A DNA stretch of 8,311 nucleotides from Sphingomonadales bacterium (GTDB taxonomy: Bacteria > Pseudomonadota > Alphaproteobacteria > Sphingomonadales > Sphingomonadaceae): NCBI GenBank assembly GCA_013298745.1, contig JAAFIT010000086.1, positions 1-8,311 of the forward strand, in the 5' to 3' direction. Below are positions 1 through 5,915 of this stretch, piece after piece. Both the position numbers and the translations under genes were made by a program. The notes below the pieces were generated by a model, which was not told the DNA's origin, searched no databases, and saw nothing but the letters and a program-made list of their open reading frames with translations. Within the stretch, counting starts at the first letter, position 1, and every line of letters begins with the position of its first letter.

Positions 1-60
1 CATTCCGACGCCGCGGGTCAACCGCCCTCTGGCGCGCGACAACAGAAGAAGGAGGAATGA
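1..60 (+). CDS. trmD: Probable C-terminal tail of TrmD, tRNA (guanine-N1)-methyltransferase (5' end outside window)
   Basis: The frame beginning at base 1 is open for 19 codons and ends in TGA at 58-60, one base before the rplS start. The encoded tail reads [19 protein letters not shown]. This is polar and disordered, with a PSGAR stretch of the kind I associate with sphingomonad TrmD C-termini. In many bacteria trmD lies directly upstream of rplS, in the rpsP-rimM-trmD-rplS operon, and the TGA-g-ATG spacing fits translational coupling. No catalytic part is visible, so the call rests on gene order, the tight junction and the tail composition. It could also be a chance open frame in a leader. 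Confidence 0.5.
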   Translation, partial: HSDAAGQPPSGARQQKKEE

Positions 61-61
61 G

Positions 62-445
62 ATGAATCTCATCCAGCAGATCGAAGCCGAAAACATTGCC
101 AAGGCGGTCGCCGTCCGCCCCATCCCGCTGTTCCGCGCCGGTGACACGCTGCGCGTCGGCGTGAAGGTCGTCGAAGGCGAGCGCACCCGCGTCCAGAACT
201 ATGAAGGCGTCTGCATCGCCCGCAGCAATTGCGGCATGGGATCGTCGTTCACGGTTCGCAAGATCTCGTTCGGTGAAGGCGTGGAACGTGTGTTCCCGCT
301 CTATTCGCCGAGCATCGAAACCATCGAAGTCGTCCGCCGCGGTGTCGTCCGCCGCGCCAAGCTCTATTATCTGCGCGGCCGTTCGGGCAAGTCGGCCCGT
401 ATCGTCGAACTGCGCGTCGCCCGCCCGGAAAAGACCGCCGGCTGA
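62..445 (+). CDS. rplS: 50S ribosomal protein L19
   Basis: This is a structural protein of the large ribosomal subunit, near the 30S-50S interface. The 127-residue product has the full L19 pattern: an N-terminal helix ([12 protein letters not shown]), the core [19 protein letters not shown] at about 27-45, a YEGVCIARS strand, the FTVRKIS segment at about 62-68, the FPLYSP turn near 79-84, and the basic end [21 protein letters not shown]. Length is normal for alphaproteobacteria, which often carry a short C-terminal extension. The ATG at 62 is supported by a consensus Shine-Dalgarno (AAGGAGGA, 49-56) five bases upstream and by L19 homology from the first residues. An intrinsic terminator follows 19 bases after the stop, so rplS is the last gene of its operon. 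Nothing is abnormal. Confidence 0.98.
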   Translation: MNLIQQIEAENIAKAVAVRPIPLFRAGDTLRVGVKVVEGERTRVQNYEGVCIARSNCGMGSSFTVRKISFGEGVERVFPLYSPSIETIEVVRRGVVRRAKLYYLRGRSGKSARIVELRVARPEKTAG

Positions 446-464
446 GGCCAACTCCTCGACTGAC

Positions 465-499
465 AAAGGGCCGTCCCGGGCAACCGGGGCGGCCTTTTT
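465..499 (+). terminator. Rho-independent terminator of the rplS operon
   Basis: Arms 465-479 and 484-498 can form a nearly continuous 15-bp GC-rich stem with two G-T wobbles. It closes on a GCAA tetraloop (480-483) of the stable GNRA class. A run of five T (495-499) starts inside the 3' arm, matched by AAA at the 5' foot. It lies 20 bases after the rplS stop at 445. Confidence 0.95.
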
Positions 500-517
500 G
501 TTGGTTCGCCGCCGGCG

Positions 518-551
518 CCCCGGATCAAGTCCGGGGTGACGAGGCCATTGG
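518..551 (+). repeat. REP-like intergenic repeat, copy 1
   Basis: The copy starts with a 7-bp hairpin, CCCCGGA (518-524), loop TCAAG, TCCGGGG (530-536). The tail TGACGAGGCCATTGG follows. The same tail follows the second hairpin at 575-608, with one T/A change. The last bases also form the short palindrome GGCCA-T-TGGCC (543-553). The hairpin plus conserved tail is typical of REP-type elements. It lies downstream of the rplS terminator and does not overlap a gene. Confidence 0.7.
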
Positions 552-574
552 CCCCAGCCCCCCTTCTTTCGTCG

Positions 575-608
575 CGCCGGACTTGATCCGGGGTGACGAG
601 GCCAATGG
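575..608 (+). repeat. REP-like intergenic repeat, copy 2 (loop inverted)
   Basis: The hairpin CCGGA (577-581), loop CTTGA, TCCGG (587-591) is followed by GGTGACGAGGCCAATGG. It aligns over 34 bp with 518-551. The loop is the reverse complement of the loop in copy 1 (TCAAG against CTTGA), while the flanking tail keeps the same direction, so the hairpin core is flipped relative to its tail. Confidence 0.7.
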
Positions 609-641
609 GTGAATTACCCCAGCAATTTCAACGTTGTCACT

Positions 642-663
642 CTAAGTCGACACTAAGTCGACA
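642..663 (+). repeat. 11-bp tandem duplication
   Basis: CTAAGTCGACA occurs twice without a gap, at 642-652 and 653-663, with no mismatch. Each unit contains the palindrome GTCGAC. It lies in non-coding DNA, far from any start codon, and no function is evident. A replication-slippage duplication is the simplest reading. Confidence 0.8.
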
Positions 664-727
664 CCATTGACGGCGTCGCAAAGCCGCTCGTATTGCCATC
701 TGCCAAACATTACCGGAAATTCGTAAA

Positions 728-754
728 GCCAGAGATTTGTCGGCTTTCTCTGGC
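728..754. repeat. Inverted repeat, 8-bp arms
   Basis: GCCAGAGA (728-735) and TCTCTGGC (747-754) are perfect reverse complements around an 11-base loop. AAA precedes the left arm, and CTTT follows the right arm. It could fold in RNA from either strand and may help end convergent transcription, but there is no clear U-run in either direction. Confidence 0.5.
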
Positions 755-777
755 CTTTCGCGCATCGGGCATGTGCC

Positions 778-794
778 GCGATGCCGGGCATCGC
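778..794. repeat. 17-bp palindrome
   Basis: GCGATGCC (778-785) and GGCATCGC (787-794) are perfect reverse complements around a single G. A partial echo, GCATCGGGCAT, lies just upstream at 762-772. No start codon is near, so an operator role is not indicated. It may be a degenerate REP-type element. Confidence 0.5.
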
Positions 795-890
795 AACCTT
801 GGTCCGCACCTCACCCTGTCAAAGAGCCGAATCGAGTAATTATAACCAATTTGGCTCCTGTAGGACAGGGCCAAGTTTGACGAAGGACTG

Positions 891-906
891 TCCCGGGCAA
901 TCGGGA
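891..906 (-). terminator. Weak hairpin, possible terminator of the minus-strand operon
   Basis: TCCCG (891-895) and CGGGA (902-906) form a 5-bp stem around GGCAAT, 17 bases beyond the regulator stop at 923. The block around 889-910 resembles the rplS terminator at 473-494 (GTCCCGGGCAA-CGGG-GGCC in both). The stem is short and no T-run follows on the minus strand. Confidence 0.25.
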
Positions 907-922
907 GGCCTGACGCTACAGC

Positions 923-1492
923 CTATTCCCATTCCACGGCAGGGCCGACAGCAATACGGCCACCGGCAACCATCATCGCGACATAGCCGGCCACCAGCCG
1001 GTCGAGGAACGCCCCGGTGTGGTCGGTGGCTGGCTGCAGCGCCGCAATCGCCGGCGGACAGATCATCAATCCGCCGGTTTCCAGCCGTTCAATCCAGCCC
1101 GCCGACACCAGTTCGCCAACCTTGCGGCGCACGCTTTCGCGCGGGATGCCGGTGGCCGTGGCGATCGATTCGATATTGGTCAGCAAGCGCGTATCGCGGG
1201 CCAGGCCGTTCCCATCGATTTCAATCAACGCCACGCTGCTTTCGTCGGCCGGCACCAGGCCGCGAAGCACCTGCTGCCCGATCACCGCCAGGATGATCAC
1301 CTTGTCGAGATCATTGCCCAGGATCGACCGCAGGGTGCACAACAGCCCGAGATGCCCCTCCACCCAGGCGAATTGGGCGACGACAAACTGTTCGTCCAGC
1401 AATCGCCGGGTTTCCCCCTTCAACAGACGCAATGCTGCTGTCGCGGCTTCGTTGGTCATCCGCGTCGCCCTGTCAGCCTCAATTGCGGCCAT
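923..1492 (-). CDS. Winged-helix DNA-binding regulator, family not named
   Basis: The product is a soluble protein of about 189 residues. Residues 103-136 read LLTNIESIATATGIPRESVRRKVGELVSAGWIER. This is a clear winged helix-turn-helix: a first helix (IESIATATG), a recognition helix (PRESVRRKVGELVSAG) and the start of a wing (WIER). The region before it is mostly helical with no recognisable ligand domain, and no cNMP-binding fold precedes it. The HTH resembles the Crp and GntR/MarR type. It is the last gene of the minus-strand run, just downstream of the SDR (stop at 1545), so it may be a local regulator that binds near the palindrome at 4390-4410; that link is inferred. The start is uncertain: ATG at 1492, ATG at 1459 and TTG at 1525 are possible, and none has a good Shine-Dalgarno. 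Confidence 0.75.
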   Translation of the reverse strand: MAAIEADRATRMTNEAATAALRLLKGETRRLLDEQFVVAQFAWVEGHLGLLCTLRSILGNDLDKVIILAVIGQQVLRGLVPADESSVALIEIDGNGLARDTRLLTNIESIATATGIPRESVRRKVGELVSAGWIERLETGGLMICPPAIAALQPATDHTGAFLDRLVAGYVAMMVAGGRIAVGPAVEWE

Positions 1493-1544
1493 GCTCGCAA
1501 CTTGCCATCGGCTTGTCACGCGCAATCACCGGCGAGCAGCCGCT

Positions 1545-2561
1545 TCAATAAGCCGTCCAGCCGCCATCGGTCGCATAGATGCCGCCGGTGAAATTGGAGG
1601 CTTCGGGTGATAGCAGGAACAGCATCATCGAGACCTGTTCGCCGACGGTTGCCGAGCGGTGATTGCTGTCGGCATAGGCGAGGATCGATTGCGTCTTGAT
1701 CCGTCCCATGCTCGGCGACACCGGCTTGCTCATCGCCCCCACCAGCTTGCCGGCGCGTTCGACCATCGGCGTGTCAGTGGCGGCCATGTTGACCGAGTTC
1801 ACCCGGATGCCGAACGGCGCATAGTCGATGGCGGCATTGCGGGTCAGGCCGGTGACGGCGTGCTTGGATGCGACATAGGCGGGATTTCCCGACAAGCCTG
1901 TCATCCCGGCAATCGAGCCGACATTGACGATGGCGCCGCCCTTGCCCTGTGCCACCATCTGGCGAAGTTCGGACCGCAGCGACCGGAACATGCCGGTGGT
2001 GTTGATCCGCACCACGGAATCGAAATAATCGTCGCTGGCCTCGTGAATCGGCGCAAACACCAGCGACTTCTGCTTGGCAAGATCGATCGCGTCGCCCGAG
2101 AACACCCCGTCCATCACCCCGGCATTGTTGAGCGCCAGATCGAGCCCGCCAAAGCGATCGACCGCGGTTTTCACCATCCGGTCGCACACCGCGGTTTCGG
2201 CGATGTCACCTGGCACGAACACCGCCTTGCCGCCGGCCTTGACGATGGCTGCGATGACCGCAGCGCCCTGATCGGCAATCCAGTCGACACCGACGATATT
2301 GGCGCCTTCCTTGGCCGCGCGAATGGCGGCGGCGGCCCCCATGCCACGCGCGCAGCCGGTGACGATCAACGTCTTGCCGGCAAAGCGGTTGGGAATGAAA
2401 TAATCCTTGTCGACAGGCGTGATGTCGCGCGCCGCCGGGTCACGCGGCGGGGCGGTACCGCCCCCGGACGCAAATTGCGCTTCTGCTTCGGATGCACCGA
2501 CGACCGGTGCCGCAACGGCGGCGGCCAGCGTCATCGACTTCAACAAATCCCTGCGGTCCAT
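1545..2561 (-). CDS. Short-chain dehydrogenase/reductase (SDR) with twin-arginine signal peptide
   Basis: A predicted NAD(P)-dependent alcohol/ketone oxidoreductase of 338 residues. Residues 1-28 form a Tat-type signal: twin Arg at 3-4 (DRRDLLK), an Ala-rich hydrophobic stretch, and an AEA cleavage site near 28. A polar linker follows. The classical SDR fold starts near 60: TGxxxGxG as TGCARGMG (68-75), an acid after the second strand (D93 in GVDW, which favours NAD over NADP), D119, NNAG (145-148), catalytic S216, and YxxxK (Y229, K233). The C-terminal [13 protein letters not shown] is also typical. The ATG at 2561 has a strong AGGAG six bases upstream. It lies 35 bases after the barrel gene and is probably co-transcribed with it. 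Export of a cofactor-binding SDR is unusual but possible, because Tat moves folded proteins. The substrate is unknown. Confidence 0.93.
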   Translation of the reverse strand: MDRRDLLKSMTLAAAVAAPVVGASEAEAQFASGGGTAPPRDPAARDITPVDKDYFIPNRFAGKTLIVTGCARGMGAAAAIRAAKEGANIVGVDWIADQGAAVIAAIVKAGGKAVFVPGDIAETAVCDRMVKTAVDRFGGLDLALNNAGVMDGVFSGDAIDLAKQKSLVFAPIHEASDDYFDSVVRINTTGMFRSLRSELRQMVAQGKGGAIVNVGSIAGMTGLSGNPAYVASKHAVTGLTRNAAIDYAPFGIRVNSVNMAATDTPMVERAGKLVGAMSKPVSPSMGRIKTQSILAYADSNHRSATVGEQVSMMLFLLSPEASNFTGGIYATDGGWTAY

Positions 2562-2596
2562 GGCGTGCTCCTGTCTGAAGTTTCAGTTCGGGGTGG

Positions 2597-4321
2597 TCAA
2601 AAGGCGTAGCGAACGAAGGTCATCGCCGAAAACCAGTCACTGGCATCGCGGCCGAGCGCATTGCGAATGGCGCTGCCGGCCATGGTGTAACCGATCTGGC
2701 CATGGACATAGAGATTGCGCGACGCGAACCATTTGGCGGTCAGATTGATTTCCTGGCCATAGTCCTTGGTCGAAAGCGCCTGCAGCGCCGGATTGCCGCC
2801 GATATTGTTCAGGCTGTCGGCACGAAAGATCCAGAATTGCGAGACAAGCTCGACCTTGGCGCCTGGCCGGACCCGCGCCTGCAGCCGATGCGCGACCGAA
2901 TTTGCATCGGGCAACACCTTGAACATGTTGACGCCCTGCACCCATTGTTCGCCATTGCCGCCGGCCAGCAGCGGGTCCCAGCGCTCGAAGCGGCTGGACG
3001 TCGGATCATCGCCCGAAAACCATGACAGGCGATAACTGAAACTCGGGCTCCACATGCTTTGCGGGAAGCTCCAGCCGGCCTCGCCAAAGCCTGCGGTGGC
3101 ACGCATGGCGAAGTTGCGATTGCTTTGCTGGGCATATTCGCCGCCGAAGAACGGCCCCGAATTGCCCGGCAGCGCCGGTGCCCAGGTAAAGCGGATATCC
3201 CACAGTTCCAGCCCCTCCCGCGTGCCAGCCTGGCCGGTGGGCGAAAAATAGCCGGCGGTCGATCGCGGTACCGTCAACCAACTGCCTCCCAGCATCAGCC
3301 CGGGTGCGGGCTTCACCTCCAGATTGGCCCCGGCAATCTGCGTTCTGGTATCGATGATCGGTAGCTCATCGGGATCGACAAAAAAAGCTTCCAGCTTGTT
3401 GTCGTTCCAGAAGAATTGCGCCTGCACGGTCATGTCGGCAGCCCAGCGCGCATTGGCCTGCAAGGCACCGCGGTCGCCGCCATTGCCGGCGGTGTTGGCG
3501 ATCAGAAAGCCATTGGCGAGCAGAAACCGCTGGCGCCCGGCGGAGACATTGAGGCCGTAGCGATTGCCAGCGGCGGTCGTCTTGCCGAGAATGATGCCGG
3601 CAAAGGCATCATCGACCGCGACATAGGCCCGCGCCTTGTCGGTGAACAATTCGCGACCCACCGACGATGTCACCATCACCGATGCCGCGCCATAAACATA
3701 GGCAGTTTCCGACAGCGGGGTGATCCCCGACAGTCCGGCGTTGACATAGCTTTCCAGCCAGCCGGTGAAGCCCGCCCCGGCAGGTCTGCCATCGACCAGC
3801 GGATTGCCGGCCAACATGGCGTCGGGCCGGCCGAACCAGGCGTCGTTGTTGGTGTAGAGCAGCGACACGGCCTCAAGCTTGGCGCGGACGTAGGTGCCAT
3901 CCTTGTCGACCAGCACCGGAAACGCCGGGCCGGCAGCATCCTTCGCGCCGGCAAGCGTCACCGTGACGATGACGACCAGGCCGCCGCGTTCGCCAAACGT
4001 CACACGATGATCGAGCTGTGCCACGTCGGGCATCCGCCGCGCCTGGGCGAGTGCGAAGTGCGTACGTTCGACCGAATATCGCGCGCCGGGGAACATCGCG
4101 GCGCGGCGCCGGACGCCATCGACAACACGGGCATTGAGCGCTTCGTCGGCGCTGGGGTTGGCAATCTCTATTTCGACGCGTTCGATCGGCAGGCCGCTGA
4201 ACGGATCGGACGGCGTGGCGCTCTGGCCGCGCACCGGTGTCGCGGGCATGGTGACGACAGCGAAGCTGGCGCCAATAAGGAACGCCAACGCCTGCCAATT
4301 GCGCCCCGGCCTGCCCGGCAT
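2597..4321 (-). CDS. Outer-membrane beta-barrel protein with N-terminal POTRA-like domain and AlgE (alginate export)-like barrel
   Basis: The product has 574 residues from the ATG at 4321. Residues 1 to about 33 are a Sec-type signal (basic start, ALAFLIGASFAVV core). Residues 44-124 have the order strand (IERVEIEI), two helices (ALNARVVDGVRRR and VERTHFALAQARR), then two strands ending GGLVVIVTVTL, as in POTRA domains. From about 140 there are many alternating strands with aromatic girdles. The segment RFERWDPLLAGGNG (444-457), followed by QWVQG, resembles the alginate-export family C-terminus. The last residues, FVRYAF, end in Phe, the usual signal for barrel assembly. No VRGY motif of TpsB transporters is seen. 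The frame stays open upstream to 4534, but 4321 is chosen because the signal peptide and a G-rich AGGGGG ribosome site lie there. It is first in the likely operon with the SDR. The transported compound is unknown. Confidence 0.8.
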   Translation of the reverse strand: MPGRPGRNWQALAFLIGASFAVVTMPATPVRGQSATPSDPFSGLPIERVEIEIANPSADEALNARVVDGVRRRAAMFPGARYSVERTHFALAQARRMPDVAQLDHRVTFGERGGLVVIVTVTLAGAKDAAGPAFPVLVDKDGTYVRAKLEAVSLLYTNNDAWFGRPDAMLAGNPLVDGRPAGAGFTGWLESYVNAGLSGITPLSETAYVYGAASVMVTSSVGRELFTDKARAYVAVDDAFAGIILGKTTAAGNRYGLNVSAGRQRFLLANGFLIANTAGNGGDRGALQANARWAADMTVQAQFFWNDNKLEAFFVDPDELPIIDTRTQIAGANLEVKPAPGLMLGGSWLTVPRSTAGYFSPTGQAGTREGLELWDIRFTWAPALPGNSGPFFGGEYAQQSNRNFAMRATAGFGEAGWSFPQSMWSPSFSYRLSWFSGDDPTSSRFERWDPLLAGGNGEQWVQGVNMFKVLPDANSVAHRLQARVRPGAKVELVSQFWIFRADSLNNIGGNPALQALSTKDYGQEINLTAKWFASRNLYVHGQIGYTMAGSAIRNALGRDASDWFSAMTFVRYAF

Positions 4322-4389
4322 CTCGCCCCCTGCCAATGTCAAAGCATTGTCATGACTTTGGAAAACGCTGCGGCAGGCGGCAAGCCTTT

Positions 4390-4410
4390 CACCACCCAAT
4401 TTGGGTGGTG
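4390..4410. promoter_or_regulatory. 21-bp palindrome, candidate operator for the minus-strand operon
   Basis: CACCACCCAA (4390-4399) and TTGGGTGGTG (4401-4410) are perfect 10-bp reverse complements around one T. It lies 68 bases upstream of the barrel-gene start at 4321 on the minus strand, and 95 bases upstream of the ybgC fragment on the plus strand. No T-run follows in either direction, so a terminator is unlikely. The size and symmetry fit a dimeric repressor. The regulator at 923-1492 is one candidate binder, which is inferred from proximity. Confidence 0.6.
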
Positions 4411-4455
4411 GCTGAGGTTCGTTTCTGGTTCGCCCTGGTGGCCCAGGCCCGACTT

Positions 4456-4465
4456 CCCGATCGGG
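4456..4465. repeat. Short perfect palindrome in the barrel-gene upstream region
   Basis: CCCGATCGGG is a perfect 10-bp palindrome, 46 bases from the larger palindrome at 4390-4410. In GC-rich DNA this could arise by chance. It lies where a divergent promoter region is expected, so it is recorded as a minor possible site. Confidence 0.3.
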
Positions 4466-4505
4466 TTTGCTCCGGTCAAGACAGAGCATGGACCAAAGCA
4501 CCCCC

Positions 4506-4701
4506 ATGACCGATTGGCCCAGCGAAGGCCGCATCGATGCCGGGCGGCACCTGTTGCCGGTGCGCGTCTATTATGAAGACACCGATCTGACCGGCATCGT
4601 CTATCACGCCAATTATCTGCTCTTCATGGAGCGTGGCCGCACCGAGATGCTGCGCCAGGTCGGGATGGTGCACAGCAATGCGCTGGCGGCCGGCGACGGG
4701 T
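4506..4701 (+). pseudogene. ybgC: Truncated duplicate of ybgC (5' third only)
   Basis: From the ATG at 4506 this encodes the first 65 or so residues of the YbgC thioesterase, including the DTD..G.VYHANYL motif and the [18 protein letters not shown] helix. At base 4701, just after AAGDG, similarity to the intact ybgC at 6692 stops abruptly. The frame then runs into unrelated sequence ([12 protein letters not shown]...) until a stop at 4835, overlapping the 3' end of the convergent hydrolase gene. The second half of the hotdog fold is missing, so no active enzyme is expected. Bases 4518-4701 match 6707-6890 with 7 mismatches, three synonymous, one double change (Leu/Arg), and Glu/Asp and Asn/Asp changes. 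This implies a fairly recent duplication. Confidence 0.9.
4518..4701 (+). repeat. 184-bp direct repeat, left copy (ybgC 5' region)
   Basis: It aligns without gaps to 6707-6890 at a constant offset of 2,189 bases, with 7 mismatches (about 96% identity). Both edges are sharp: before 4518 only patchy similarity remains, and after 4701 there is none. Together with the right copy it brackets the hydrolase and Crp-type genes. Confidence 0.95.
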
Positions 4702-4789
4702 CCCGAACTGAGCGTTGCAGGGACGGGGCGTGTGCCGGCGCACGGCCGGAACTGGGGCGACCGGCTGTGTCGGCCGCGGACGCTTTATT
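4702..4789. other. 88-bp junction between the ybgC fragment and the hydrolase gene
   Basis: This segment has no counterpart after the intact ybgC. It starts exactly where the repeat ends and reaches the hydrolase stop. It is GC-rich, with small inverted repeats (such as GTGC-CGGC-GCAC near 4731-4742) but no clear terminator with a T-run for the hydrolase. It may be the left edge of the inserted DNA. Confidence 0.5.
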
Positions 4790-5836
4790 TCAATCGGTTG
4801 GCACCAGGAACTTGAACAGGGCAGCCGGTTTGTAGTTGAATGTCTGGTCGCCGGCGACATCTGGATTGCCGACAAGCTGCAACTTGCGCGGTCCCGATCC
4901 GGGGCTGAAATCGAGCTGGTCGAGCTTGGTCCAGATGATGCCGGGGCTTTGCGTGCTCTGGAAGTAATAAACACGGTTCTTTTGGTCGGCGACGGCGAGC
5001 CACAGCGTTTCGGCGATATTGGGTTGCCCTGGCACGGTGATGCCGATCGGAACACTGACGTTGCGCATCATGCTGAAGACCGTGGCCACCGCTTCGCGCG
5101 GCACCGCGGACTGCTTGCTGACGTTGACGTAATAGGACAGCCGCACAAAGCGATCAGCGGCGCGGTTGGTCCCCGGCAGGAAGACGTTGCCGCCAATCTT
5201 CTTCCAATAGGCATTGAGCGCCAGTTGTTCATCATAAGTCGGCGAATTGGTCATGACCTGATATTGCTTGCCATGGTGAATGACGAGCTTGCCATGGATG
5301 AATTCGAAGATGGCGGAATCGCCGGACGGATCCGAAACGGACAGATGGACGGTGCCGGGCTCGCCGCTCGGCGCCACGATCGGCACGACCCGGAAGGCTT
5401 CCTTGCGCAACGCCTCCACCGCCTCGGCTGTGGTGGCATAGTTGTCGAGCACATATTGCACCCAGCCGGTGATCGACAGGGTCGGACGCTGATCTGCGGG
5501 GGTGGCAGGCTGATATCCGGCTTCGGCGAGATAGAGGAGATTGGCAACAAGGCCCTTCTCATTCATGCCGTCGGCGGCGGCGCCATCGTAGATCGACGCG
5601 ACGACGCTGCCATATTTGCTCTTCCAATTGAGCGGCGCCTTGGTGCCGCTGGTCCGGTCGAGCCCGCGCGGATAGACCCACATATTGGTGCTGAGGTCCG
5701 AAGCCCAGTCCATAGTGCGGCCGGTGACGGTCTGACCCTGCTGACCAAAATAGACAGCGCGGCTGCAGGCGCTGGCAACCGATGGCATGACCAGAGCGGC
5801 CGAGATCAGGGCGGCGAGGGAAAGTCGGACCGACAT
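4790..5836 (-). CDS. Periplasmic choloylglycine hydrolase/penicillin V acylase family Ntn-hydrolase (linear amide C-N hydrolase)
   Basis: A predicted N-terminal-nucleophile hydrolase that cuts linear amides. Residues 1-23 are a Sec signal ending VASA, and the next residue, C24, becomes the new N-terminus and nucleophile. The family's other active-site residues are in place: R40 and D43 in GRTMDW, the DGMNEKGL motif (89-96), N197 in TNSP and R229 in RFVR. In mature numbering these are C1, R17, D20 and N174, one less than the Met-numbered bile salt hydrolases, as expected. Length (348, mature about 325) is normal. The ATG at 5836 is chosen because AAAGG lies eight bases upstream and the signal peptide starts there; an upstream ATG at 5899 only adds a tail. 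Gram-negative relatives act on penicillin V or N-acyl-homoserine lactones, but the substrate here is unknown. It is divergent from the Crp-type gene. Confidence 0.93.
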   Translation of the reverse strand: MSVRLSLAALISAALVMPSVASACSRAVYFGQQGQTVTGRTMDWASDLSTNMWVYPRGLDRTSGTKAPLNWKSKYGSVVASIYDGAAADGMNEKGLVANLLYLAEAGYQPATPADQRPTLSITGWVQYVLDNYATTAEAVEALRKEAFRVVPIVAPSGEPGTVHLSVSDPSGDSAIFEFIHGKLVIHHGKQYQVMTNSPTYDEQLALNAYWKKIGGNVFLPGTNRAADRFVRLSYYVNVSKQSAVPREAVATVFSMMRNVSVPIGITVPGQPNIAETLWLAVADQKNRVYYFQSTQSPGIIWTKLDQLDFSPGSGPRKLQLVGNPDVAGDQTFNYKPAALFKFLVPTD

Positions 5837-5890
5837 ACTAAACACCTTTCGCTTCGTGCCGGACAGAAATGACTCAATCTCGACAACCTG

Positions 5891-5909
5891 ATGTTGCACG
5901 AAGTAACAT
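5891..5909. promoter_or_regulatory. Candidate operator between the hydrolase and Crp-type genes
   Basis: ATGTT (5891-5895) and AACAT (5905-5909) are reverse complements, and a C-G pair also matches further in (5897 and 5903), so six of the outer seven positions pair. It lies 55 bases upstream of the hydrolase start and directly before the regulator start, where autoregulation could occur. Its spacing differs from classical Crp (TGTGA-N6-TCACA) and Fnr sites. Confidence 0.35.
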
Positions 5910-5915
5910 TTGACG

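Larger units (their letters stand above)
609..922. other. Non-coding interval between the rplS operon and the minus-strand operon
   Basis: I see no convincing gene here. Both flanking transcription units point into this interval, so it needs no promoter and should hold termination signals. It carries the 11-bp tandem duplication, an 8-bp inverted repeat at 728-754, a short palindrome at 778-794, and a weak hairpin at 891-906 that resembles the rplS terminator. Local sequence is less GC-rich around 610-860, for example TAATTATAACCAATTT near 837-852, unlike the flanking genes. Confidence 0.6.

Noticed and set aside
781..1296. Plus-strand open frame of 171 codons
   Set aside because: Mostly opposite the winged-helix regulator; the product is rich in Pro, Arg and Ser with no domain, and there is no Shine-Dalgarno.
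1659..2609. Plus-strand open frame of 316 codons opposite the SDR
   Set aside because: The complete SDR motifs and strong Shine-Dalgarno are on the minus strand; the opposite product is His/Arg-rich and low in family features.
4390..4410. Palindrome as an intrinsic terminator
   Set aside because: No T-run follows on either strand, and no gene ends close upstream on either strand.
4322..4534. N-terminal extension of the barrel protein by 71 residues
   Set aside because: The extension is disordered, runs through the 21-bp palindrome and places the signal peptide internally. The ATG at 4321 has a ribosome site and gives a proper signal peptide.
3416..4576. Long plus-strand open frame (386 codons) opposite the barrel gene
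   Set aside because: It is the mirror of a GC-rich real gene: its His/Arg/Gly/Ala-rich product has no domain, while the minus-strand frame has a signal peptide, a POTRA-like region and barrel strands.
5770..5834. Hydrolase as a lipoprotein (Cys after the signal peptide)
   Set aside because: The residues before Cys are A-S-A, a signal peptidase I site, with no Leu at -3; the Cys also fits the nucleophile of the family with all other catalytic residues at the right spacing.
4715..5872. Plus-strand open frame of 385 codons opposite the hydrolase gene
   Set aside because: The minus-strand frame has all catalytic residues of its family; the plus-strand product has no recognisable features.
5837..5899. 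N-terminal extension of the hydrolase by 21 residues
   Set aside because: It would bury the signal peptide, and the ATG at 5836 has its own AAAGG site.
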